Notes under the pieces: generated by a model
What the model was told of the DNA's origin: nothing
What the model saw: the letters and a program-made list of their open reading frames with translations, nothing else
Databases searched by the model: none
Origin: an uncultured Eubacteriales bacterium
GTDB lineage: Bacteria > Bacillota > Clostridia > Christensenellales > Aristaeellaceae
Assembly (NCBI GenBank): GCA_902785105.1
Contig: CACZXF010000059.1
Span: 1 to 33,767 of the forward strand
Direction: 5' to 3'
DNA: 33,767 nt
Translations under genes and position numbers: made by a program
In this document: positions 15,152-21,571 of the stretch, in pieces
Position numbering within the stretch: position 1 is the stretch's first letter
Layout: each line of letters begins with the position of its first letter

Positions 15152-16168
15152 TTGGAGAACACCGCGCTGAATCAGACTGAGCGCATGTCGATGGACACCC
15201 CGGAGCAATTCATCGGCATATTTGGAATCCGCGAGGAGAACATGCCCATCTTCCGGGAGGAGCTGGGCGTAGAGCTGTACGCCCACGGCAACGAGATCAC
15301 CATCACGGGCGAACCGGAGAAGGTTTCTCTGGCGAAGCTGACCCTGCAGACCCTCTGCGACATCGTGGCGAAGGGCGAGGCGGTGGACCGCACCCGCATA
15401 CGCTACGCCATCGGCCTGGCCGCTGAGGGCAAGGCGGACCGCATCGGCGAGATCATGCGGGACGTCATCGCCATCACCTACCGGGGCCGTCAGGTGAAGT
15501 GCAAGACTTTAGGACAAAAGACCTATGTGGACGCCATCAAGCAGAACACCTGCACCTTCGCCGTAGGTCCCGCCGGCACGGGCAAGACCTACCTGGCCAT
15601 CGCCATGGCCGTGGTGGCGCTGAAGAACAAGGAGATCGAAAAGATCATACTGACCCGCCCCGCTGTGGAGGCCGGTGAAAAGCTGGGCTTTCTGCCCGGC
15701 GACCTGGCCCAGAAGGTGGACCCCTATCTCCGTCCCCTGTACGACGCGCTTCACGAGATGATGGGTGTGGACGCCTATCAGCGGCTGTTGGAGCGCGGCG
15801 CGGTGGAGGTGGCCCCGCTGGCCTACATGCGCGGCAGGACCCTCAATGACGCCTTCATCATACTGGACGAGGCCCAGAACACCACCAGCGAACAGATGAA
15901 GATGTTTTTGACCCGCATGGGCATGGGCTCCAAGATGGTCATCACCGGCGACGTCACCCAGATCGACCTGCCCACCGGCAAGCGGTCGGGCCTGGTGGAA
16001 GCGCTGGAGGTGCTCAAGGGCGTCAACGACATCGCCATCGTCCAGCTCTCCCACCGCGACGTCGTCCGCCACGAGCTGGTCCAGGCCATCGTCCGCGCCT
16101 ACGAAAAGCACGCGCAGAAGGCCGCCCAGCAGAACCGTCCGACGACGTTCAGGCCGAGAACGCGCTGA
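15152..16168 (+). CDS. phoH: PhoH family ATPase
   Basis: 338 residues. The N-terminal KH-like region is followed by a P-loop NTPase with Walker A VGPAGTGKTYLA, the motif LTRPAVEAGEKLGFLPGDL, Walker B AFIILDEAQN and sensor region VITGDVTQIDLP. PhoH/YbeZ proteins are linked to RNA metabolism and work beside YbeY, which is encoded two genes downstream. The start is TTG 15152, preceded by GGGAGG (15137-15142); no ATG gives a fitting ribosome site. It lies 101 bases after yqfD, in the usual Firmicutes order. Confidence 0.92.
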   Translation: MENTALNQTERMSMDTPEQFIGIFGIREENMPIFREELGVELYAHGNEITITGEPEKVSLAKLTLQTLCDIVAKGEAVDRTRIRYAIGLAAEGKADRIGEIMRDVIAITYRGRQVKCKTLGQKTYVDAIKQNTCTFAVGPAGTGKTYLAIAMAVVALKNKEIEKIILTRPAVEAGEKLGFLPGDLAQKVDPYLRPLYDALHEMMGVDAYQRLLERGAVEVAPLAYMRGRTLNDAFIILDEAQNTTSEQMKMFLTRMGMGSKMVITGDVTQIDLPTGKRSGLVEALEVLKGVNDIAIVQLSHRDVVRHELVQAIVRAYEKHAQKAAQQNRPTTFRPRTR

Positions 16169-16173
16169 ATCAA

Positions 16174-16233
16174 TGGGAAATTGGAAATGGGCAATTTAGA
16201 ACATGCCCGACATTTCCAATTTTCCATTTCCCA
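16174..16233. repeat. Imperfect inverted repeat before pgpH
   Basis: TGGGAAATTGGAAATGGGCA (16174-16193) and its near complement within TGCCCGACATTTCC...TTTCCCA (16204-16233) can fold into a long imperfect hairpin 17 bases ahead of the pgpH ribosome site. It may be a small intergenic repeat. Confidence 0.45.
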
Positions 16234-16262
16234 TTTTTCATTCTCAACAAAGGAGCCCTTCC

Positions 16263-18476
16263 ATGAAGAACAAAAAGACCGGGGCGATGGTTTCGCGCCT
16301 CGCGCCGGCGCTGCAAACCGCGGGCATCGTGGTGGTGACCTACGCGATACTGGCGGCGCTGCTGCTTTTAGGCGTCACGCCGGAGCAGCACGACATCCGC
16401 GTAGGCCTGCCCGCCGCCATGGATATATTAGCCACCAAGGACGTGAAGGACACGGTGACCACCGACCAGAAGAAGGAGGCCGCCGCCGCCCAGGTGGAGC
16501 CCAGCTACAAGAGCGCGGACTCCGGGGTGACGTCCGAGGTGCTGAGCGAGCTGGAGACCCGCTTCGCCGCCCTGGCCGACGCGCTGCCGGGGCTGACCTC
16601 CCAGCGCGTGCTGGACATGAACGATCAGGACTTTGAGGCGCTGAACACCGGTCTCGGCCTGACGCTGACCCGTGAGCAGTACGCCGGTCTGCTGGAATCA
16701 GACCCCGCGCTATTGCGGGAGCTGGCGGAGGACACCCGCAAGCAGGTGCGCGATTTGATGAACACCACCCTGCTGGAGGGTCAGGAGAACGCCGCCATCG
16801 CCACGATGTCCCGAAGCCTCTCCGCCGCGGGCTACGCGCCGCCGCTGGTGGCCGCGGCCACGGAGATCATGCGGCTGAGCGTCCGCCCCAACATGCTCAT
16901 CGACGAGGAAGCCACCGAGCAGAACCGGGAGAAGGCCCGGGAGGCGGTGGACACCGTGGTGCGCGTCAAGGGCGAGGTCATCGTCCGCAGGGGCGAAATC
17001 GTCACCAACGCCCAGTATCAGATGCTCTCCTCCCTCGGCCTTTTGAAAGAGGACAGTGTCGACATCCCCCTGATGGCGGGCATCGCGCTGACACTGGCGC
17101 TGGTGCTGGCAAGCCTCGGCATGTATCTGGCGCGTTACCACAAGGAACTGCTGAATCCCAAGCCGCTGTCACTCCTGTGCGTGATATTCGTGCTGGTGGT
17201 GGGTCTTTCACTGGCCTTCAGCCGGTGGAGCGCCTATCTGATGCCGGTCTCGCTGGGGATGCTGCTGATCGCGCTGCTGGTAAATCCCCGCGTCGCCCTC
17301 TATTTCAATATCGCGCTGGGCATGACGGCCTCGCTGCTGGCGGGGGCCTCCAACGGGCTGTTTACAGTGGCGATGTTCTCCATCGTGCTGATGAGCCTGG
17401 CCTCCGGGCCGGTGGTGGTGCTGCTGTTCTCAAGGAGTATGCAGCGCACGACCACGCTGCTGGCGGGGATGCTGATCGGCGTGTCGAACTTTCTGGTCAC
17501 CTTCGCTGTGGGCCTCATCAACTCCGCGGAGATGTCCACCTCGCTGACCAACGCCCTCTGGGCCATGGCCAGCGGCCTGATCTGCGGCGTGATGTGCATC
17601 GGCTTTCAGCCGCTTTTGGAGTGGATTTTCAACCTGGCGACCAATCCCCGGCTCATCGAGCTCTCCAATCCCAACCAGCCCATACTGCGCCGGCTGCTGA
17701 TGGAGGCGCCGGGCACCTATCATCATTCCATCATCGTGGCGAACCTGGCCGAGGCCGCCGCGGAGGCGGTGGGCGGCAACGGCCTGCTGGCCCGCGTGGG
17801 CGCGTATTACCACGACATCGGCAAACTGAAGCGCCCCACCTATTTCAAGGAAAACCAGATGGGCGACAATCCCCACGACCGGACGGACCCCCGGGTCTCC
17901 GCGGCCATACTGACCGCCCATCCCAGGGACGGCGCGGCCATGGGCCAGAAGGCGCGGCTGCCGGAGCCGGTGCTGGACATCATCCGCCAGCATCACGGCG
18001 ACGGCGTGGTGCTGTGGTTCTATGACAAGGCCGTGAAGCTCTACGGCGCGGACCAGACGGACATCGCTGCCTTCCGCTACGATGGTCCACGGCCCCACAG
18101 CAAGGAGGCCGCCGTGGTGATGCTGGCCGACAGCATCGAGGCCGCCGTGCGCTCCATCCCCGAACCGAACCCTGAGAAGGTGGACGCCCTGATCCGCAAG
18201 CTGGTCCGCGCCAAGCTGGACGACGGCCAGCTCGACCAGTCCGACCTCACCTTCGGCGACCTGGAAAAGATTTGCAGCGCCTTCTCCACGGTGCTGACCG
18301 GCGTGTTCCACAAGCGCATCGAGTACCCCGACGTGACCATTCCCCCGCGCAAGGAAGCGCCCGCGCCGGTGCAGGAGGAAAAGCCTGCCGAGACGCCGCC
18401 CGAAGCCGAACCGAAGGAGGAAGCGGTTGAAACGCCTCCCGAAGAACCAGAGGAGGCGGCGGAAGATGAACATTGA
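16263..18476 (+). CDS. pgpH: PgpH-type 7TM-HD cyclic-di-AMP phosphodiesterase
   Basis: 737 residues. An N-terminal transmembrane helix (about 18-38) is followed by a large external 7TMR-HDED domain (about 40-275), seven membrane helices (about 278-470), and a cytoplasmic HD domain with GTYHHSIIVANL, YYHDIGKLKRP, the IIRQHHGD loop and MLADSIEAAVRS. The family hydrolyses c-di-AMP to pApA, tying the cell to osmotic and wall stress control. The tail from about residue 690 is Pro/Glu/Ala-rich. ATG 16263 follows AAAGGAG (16249-16255); longer readings run through the inverted repeat upstream. Its stop overlaps ybeY-cdd by 11 bases. Confidence 0.92.
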   Translation: MKNKKTGAMVSRLAPALQTAGIVVVTYAILAALLLLGVTPEQHDIRVGLPAAMDILATKDVKDTVTTDQKKEAAAAQVEPSYKSADSGVTSEVLSELETRFAALADALPGLTSQRVLDMNDQDFEALNTGLGLTLTREQYAGLLESDPALLRELAEDTRKQVRDLMNTTLLEGQENAAIATMSRSLSAAGYAPPLVAAATEIMRLSVRPNMLIDEEATEQNREKAREAVDTVVRVKGEVIVRRGEIVTNAQYQMLSSLGLLKEDSVDIPLMAGIALTLALVLASLGMYLARYHKELLNPKPLSLLCVIFVLVVGLSLAFSRWSAYLMPVSLGMLLIALLVNPRVALYFNIALGMTASLLAGASNGLFTVAMFSIVLMSLASGPVVVLLFSRSMQRTTTLLAGMLIGVSNFLVTFAVGLINSAEMSTSLTNALWAMASGLICGVMCIGFQPLLEWIFNLATNPRLIELSNPNQPILRRLLMEAPGTYHHSIIVANLAEAAAEAVGGNGLLARVGAYYHDIGKLKRPTYFKENQMGDNPHDRTDPRVSAAILTAHPRDGAAMGQKARLPEPVLDIIRQHHGDGVVLWFYDKAVKLYGADQTDIAAFRYDGPRPHSKEAAVVMLADSIEAAVRSIPEPNPEKVDALIRKLVRAKLDDGQLDQSDLTFGDLEKICSAFSTVLTGVFHKRIEYPDVTIPPRKEAPAPVQEEKPAETPPEAEPKEEAVETPPEEPEEAAEDEH

Positions 18477-19362
18477 GCTTCAATGGGAAATTTCGGTGCC
18501 CGACGGATTGACGGATGTCGAAGCCCTGCTGGAGCGGGTGGCGGGCGCGTGCTTTTCAACCGAAGGCATTGAGAACGCCGCCTTTGCCGTGCGGATCACC
18601 GACGACGAGGGCATCCGAGAACTGAACCGGACCATGCGGAACATCGACAGTGCCACGGACGTGCTGTCCTTCCCCACTGTGCAATTTCCAACGGGCAGGA
18701 CCGCAAAGGACTGCCCCAAGCGCCTGAGACGGGAATACGACCCCTATCTGGGGAAGGTCAATCTGGGCGACTGCGTCATCAACCTGAGTCGCGCCATGCA
18801 GCAGGCGGAGGAATACGGCCACCCGCTGACGCGGGAGCTGGCCTATCTCACCGCCCATTCGGCCTTTCATCTGATGGGCTACGACCACATGGAAGAGGAG
18901 GAGAAGAAGGTCATGCGCGAAATGGAGGAAAAGGCCCTGGGCAGCCTGGGCATCACCCGGATCGACTATGATGCCCTCTTCGCGAAGGCCTGCGAGGCCA
19001 TGAAAAACGCCTACTGTCCCTACTCAAAGTTCCAGGTGGGCGCGTGCATACTGGCGGAGGACGGCCGCACCTTCGAGGGGTGCAACTTCGAAAACGCCTC
19101 CTATCCCGCCGGCATCTGCGCCGAGCGCTGCGCGGCGGGCAACGCCATCGTCCACGGGGTGCGGCGGTTTGCCGCCATCGCCGTGGTGGGCTCCACCGCC
19201 GTGGCCTGGCCCTGCGGCATCTGCCGTCAGGTGCTTCGGGAGTTCTCCGATGAGAGCCTCCCCGTCATCGTCGGCCAGTTCGGCAAAGGCTACACCGTCC
19301 GCACGCTGGGCGAGCTGCTGCCGGAGGGGCTGAGGCCGGAGGACCTTGGGGTCACGGTGTGA
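18466..19362 (+). CDS. ybeY-cdd: YbeY endoribonuclease / cytidine deaminase fusion
   Basis: 298 residues in one frame. Residues 1 to about 165 are YbeY, the zinc endoribonuclease for rRNA maturation and ribosome quality control, with the H-x3-H-x5-H site in HSAFHLMGYDH. Residues about 168-298 are a tetrameric-type cytidine deaminase: YCPYSKFQVGACI, the catalytic zinc set CAE in GICAERCA and PCGICRQVL. It converts cytidine to uridine in salvage. In most Firmicutes ybeY, dgkA and cdd are separate genes in this order; here dgkA is absent and the flanking genes are joined with almost no linker. AGGAGG (18451-18456) precedes ATG 18466, and the start overlaps the pgpH stop. Confidence 0.92.
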   Translation: MNIELQWEISVPDGLTDVEALLERVAGACFSTEGIENAAFAVRITDDEGIRELNRTMRNIDSATDVLSFPTVQFPTGRTAKDCPKRLRREYDPYLGKVNLGDCVINLSRAMQQAEEYGHPLTRELAYLTAHSAFHLMGYDHMEEEEKKVMREMEEKALGSLGITRIDYDALFAKACEAMKNAYCPYSKFQVGACILAEDGRTFEGCNFENASYPAGICAERCAAGNAIVHGVRRFAAIAVVGSTAVAWPCGICRQVLREFSDESLPVIVGQFGKGYTVRTLGELLPEGLRPEDLGVTV

Positions 19363-19368
19363 TGTGTA

Positions 19369-19519
19369 GATAAACAGGGATTTGTCGGGGAGATGCACAC
19401 TCTCCTGTAGGGGCGGCGTTGCGCCGCCCGCCGGGTAGAACGATGTGCATCGTACAAGGCGGGCGCCGAAACGGCGCCCCTACAGGGATAGTTTGTCTCC
19501 TCGATAAACTTCAATATAC
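19369..19519. repeat. MITE-like element D (GC-rich core)
   Basis: It starts TAAACAGGGATTTGTCGGGG and ends TCGATAAACTTCAATATAC. The core is a large inverted repeat: GTAGGGGCGGCGTTGCGCCG on the left and CGCCGAAACGGCGCCCCTAC on the right. It splits ybeY-cdd from era and could fold into a long hairpin that attenuates the operon. Confidence 0.8.
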
Positions 19520-19555
19520 CGAAATCGTGAATGATAACCATTGGAGGAAATATAC

Positions 19556-20446
19556 TTGTCTGATAAAAAATTCCGTTCCGGCTTTGTGGCGATACTGGGC
19601 CGGCCGAACGTTGGGAAATCGAGCCTGATGAACCGGTTTGTGGGGGAGAAGGTCGCCATCATATCGAACCATCCGCAGACCACGCGGAACAAGCTGCTGG
19701 GTGTGGCCACGGGCGAGGACTGGCAGATCGTGTTTGTGGACACCCCCGGCCTGCACAAGCCCCGGACCAAGCTGGGCGAATACATGATGAAGGCCGCGGA
19801 CGACGCCAAGGAGGGCGTGGACGCGGTGCTCTGCGTGGTGGACGGTCAGCGCATCGGCCACGGCGACATGGCGGTGATCGAGGACATCGCGAAGATGAAC
19901 TGCCCGAAGTTCCTGGCGGTGAACAAGATCGACATCGTGAAGAAGGAGCAGCTCATGCCCCAGCTCGCCACGCTGAACGACATCCACTTTGACAATATCG
20001 TCTCCGTGTCCGCGCGGACCGGGGAGAACGTGGACCTTTTGAAAAACATGCTCATCGACGCCATGCCCGAGGGACCGAAGTACTTCCCGGACGACATGAT
20101 CACCGACCAGCCGGAGCGGGTGATGTGCGCCGAGATCATCAGGGAGAAGGCCCTTCGGAACCTGCGGGACGAGATCCCCCACGGCATCGGCGTGGACATG
20201 CTGCAAATCAAGAAGGTCTCCGACCGGCTGACGGAGATCCACGCGGACGTGTACTGCGAAAAGGCCTCCCACAAGTCCATCATCATCGGCAAGCAGGGCG
20301 CGATGCTGCAAAAGATCGGCTCCGAGGCCCGCATGGACATCGAGCGGCTGCTGGGCACGAAGGTCAACCTGAAGCTGTGGGTGAAGGTCCGGGAGGACTG
20401 GCGCAACAAGGCCTTCGATCTGCGCACCCTGGGCTACGAGGAATAG
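19556..20446 (+). CDS. era: GTPase Era
   Basis: 296 residues. Ras-like GTPase with G1 GRPNVGKSS, G2 in the PQTTRNK segment, G3 DTPGL and G4 NKID, followed by a C-terminal KH domain (ASHKSIIIGKQGAMLQKIG) that binds the 3' end of 16S rRNA. It acts in 30S assembly. The start is taken as TTG 19556 because GGAGGA (19543-19548) sits 7 bases upstream; the in-frame TTG at 19541 would overlap that site. recO follows after one base. Confidence 0.93.
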   Translation: MSDKKFRSGFVAILGRPNVGKSSLMNRFVGEKVAIISNHPQTTRNKLLGVATGEDWQIVFVDTPGLHKPRTKLGEYMMKAADDAKEGVDAVLCVVDGQRIGHGDMAVIEDIAKMNCPKFLAVNKIDIVKKEQLMPQLATLNDIHFDNIVSVSARTGENVDLLKNMLIDAMPEGPKYFPDDMITDQPERVMCAEIIREKALRNLRDEIPHGIGVDMLQIKKVSDRLTEIHADVYCEKASHKSIIIGKQGAMLQKIGSEARMDIERLLGTKVNLKLWVKVREDWRNKAFDLRTLGYEE

Positions 20447-20447
20447 C

Positions 20448-21176
20448 ATGGCACAGCTCATCATCCCCGGCCTGGTGCTGCGCCGCGCGGACTATTCGGA
20501 TTACGACCGGATGGTGACCCTCTTCTCCCCGGACCGGGGCCGGGTGGACGCCATCGCGCGGGGCTGCCGTCGGCCCAAGTCGCCGCTGGTCAACGCCGTG
20601 GAGCCCTTCACCAGCGGGGAATTCCAGCTCTACGAGCGGCGGGGACGCTATTCCATCGAGCAGTGCCAGATCTCCGAAAATTACTATGCCCTGCGCACGG
20701 ACTACGACCGGCTGGTCCACGGGGCTTACTGGCTGCGCCTGCTGGACGCCGCCGTGCTGCCCGAAACCCCGGCCAGGGGCCTGTTCATCATGACCCTGCG
20801 GGCGCTGGCCCACCTGAACTGGGGGGAGCTGCCTCCGGCGATGGTCACCATGGCCTTTGAGATGCACTTCATGGCCCTCAACGGCCTCCAGCCCCGGATG
20901 GACGCCTGCGTCCGCTGCGGCCGCAAAATCGACGGCGACGCCCGCTTTGACCCCGATCTGGGCGGCGCGGTCTGCCTGACCTGCCCCACCACCGCGCCGG
21001 ACATCTCCAACGGCGCCCGCCGGATCCTGATGAAGCTCCCCCGCACCGCCTTCGATAAGTTCACCCTGCTGGACGGCCACCCCGACTGGCCCGAGGCCGC
21101 GCGGCAGTTCCGGAGCTACGTCAACCTCAAAATGCACATGGAAAAGTTCGCCCCGCCGCTGCCGGAGCGAACCTGA
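20448..21176 (+). CDS. recO: DNA repair protein RecO
   Basis: 242 residues. N-terminal OB fold (LIIPGLVLRRADYSDYDRMVTLFS, then GRVDAIARGCRRPKS), helical middle, and a zinc motif CVRCGRK...CLTC. RecO loads RecA with RecR in gap repair. The start lies 1 base after the era stop, with GAGGAA inside the era end as ribosome site. It is the last gene of the operon; its stop is directly followed by the small-RNA promoter at 21185. Confidence 0.92.
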   Translation: MAQLIIPGLVLRRADYSDYDRMVTLFSPDRGRVDAIARGCRRPKSPLVNAVEPFTSGEFQLYERRGRYSIEQCQISENYYALRTDYDRLVHGAYWLRLLDAAVLPETPARGLFIMTLRALAHLNWGELPPAMVTMAFEMHFMALNGLQPRMDACVRCGRKIDGDARFDPDLGGAVCLTCPTTAPDISNGARRILMKLPRTAFDKFTLLDGHPDWPEAARQFRSYVNLKMHMEKFAPPLPERT

Positions 21177-21184
21177 AAAGATGC

Positions 21185-21213
21185 TTGACAAATGGTATGG
21201 GGAACGCTATAAT
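21185..21213 (+). promoter_or_regulatory. Promoter of the plus-strand small RNA
   Basis: Perfect TTGACA (21185-21190), 17-base spacer and perfect TATAAT (21208-21213). No downstream plus-strand gene has a ribosome site, and transcription meets a terminator about 110 bases on. Confidence 0.85.
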
Positions 21214-21219
21214 TAAGAC

Positions 21220-21328
21220 GAAGGGCGAACCACGCACGCGGTTGCTCCTCAAGATCTACTTATTTTCTTGTGTAGCCTTTCAGCTACGAAAACAACCGTC
21301 ACTTGGCAGAGCGGCGGTTGCTTTTTTT
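21220..21328 (+). ncRNA. Candidate antitoxin small RNA
   Basis: The predicted transcript is about 105-110 nt, from the promoter at 21185-21213 to a terminator stem CAACCG (21293-21298) / CGGTTG (21315-21320) followed by C and T7. It contains GGGCGAAC (21223-21230), GCGGTTGCTCCT (21238-21249) and a hairpin GTAGC-CTTTCA-GCTAC (21272-21287). Its 3' 35-40 nt are exactly antisense to the 3' end of the peptide mRNA on the other strand. CUCCU in its 5' part could pair with the peptide's Shine-Dalgarno. The antitoxin role is inferred from layout. Confidence 0.65.
21289..21328. terminator. Bidirectional terminator of the small-RNA/peptide locus
   Basis: The stem CAACCG/CGGTTG (21293-21298, 21315-21320) is followed by T7 on the plus strand (21322-21328) and by TTTT on the minus strand (21292-21289). 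The stop codon of the peptide gene lies in its loop. Confidence 0.75.
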
Positions 21329-21391
21329 GCGCTTGTATACAATGATCGTCACCGCATACTCTCCGATATGGAATGTAATGCGCATATCCAT
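21299..21391 (-). CDS. Candidate type I toxin peptide (28-30 residues)
   Basis: The minus-strand frame of 30 codons begins MDMRITFHIG, continues with a beta-prone hydrophobic stretch AVTIIVY, and ends in a strongly basic tail KRKKSNRRSAK. AAAGGAGGT (21403-21395) precedes it, 4 bases from the first ATG (21391) and 10 from the second (21385), so the product may be 28 residues. A promoter TTGACC-17-TACAAT drives it, and the 3' end is coded within the terminator. Short size, hydrophobic centre, basic tail and a locked ribosome site are shared with type I toxins. I do not recognise a named family such as Fst, TxpA or Ldr. Expression and toxicity are not shown by sequence. Confidence 0.6.
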   Translation of the reverse strand: MDMRITFHIGEYAVTIIVYKRKKSNRRSAK

Positions 21392-21394
21392 ACC

Positions 21395-21410
21395 ACCTCC
21401 TTTCGGAGAT
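21395..21410 (-). promoter_or_regulatory. Shine-Dalgarno-sequestering hairpin
   Basis: In the minus-strand mRNA, AUCUCC and GGAGGU pair (6 bp, one U-G) around a GAAA tetraloop, burying the whole Shine-Dalgarno of the small peptide. Upstream, the leader also carries CUCCU (21417-21413), a second anti-Shine-Dalgarno. Confidence 0.65.
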
Positions 21411-21465
21411 GTAGGAGCAACCGCCTGCGCGTTTGTGTTCGCCCTCGGCCCTTGCGGGCTCTTAT

Positions 21466-21494
21466 ATTGTATCGAATCAATACTTGTAGGTCAA
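21466..21494 (-). promoter_or_regulatory. Promoter of the small peptide mRNA
   Basis: Minus strand: TTGACC (21494-21489), 17-base spacer and TACAAT (21471-21466). It gives a leader of about 70 nt before the peptide start. Confidence 0.7.
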
Positions 21495-21521
21495 TGACAA
21501 TAATATGACAATATACAAAGT

Positions 21522-21551
21522 TCGCGGGAACAGTCAACGCCGTTCCCGCGA
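21522..21551 (-). terminator. Hairpin downstream of the SNF2 gene
   Basis: Perfect 10-bp stem TCGCGGGAAC (21522-21531) / GTTCCCGCGA (21542-21551), 10-base loop. On the minus strand it is followed by ACTTTGTATATT, a modest U-rich tail; on the plus strand by GCTTCTTTTGC. Confidence 0.6.
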
Positions 21552-21571
21552 GCTTCTTTTGCAGAATCGTC

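Noticed and set aside
21185-21508. 107-codon plus-strand frame over the small-RNA locus
   Set aside because: It starts inside the promoter and crosses a strong terminator and the opposing gene; no ribosome site.
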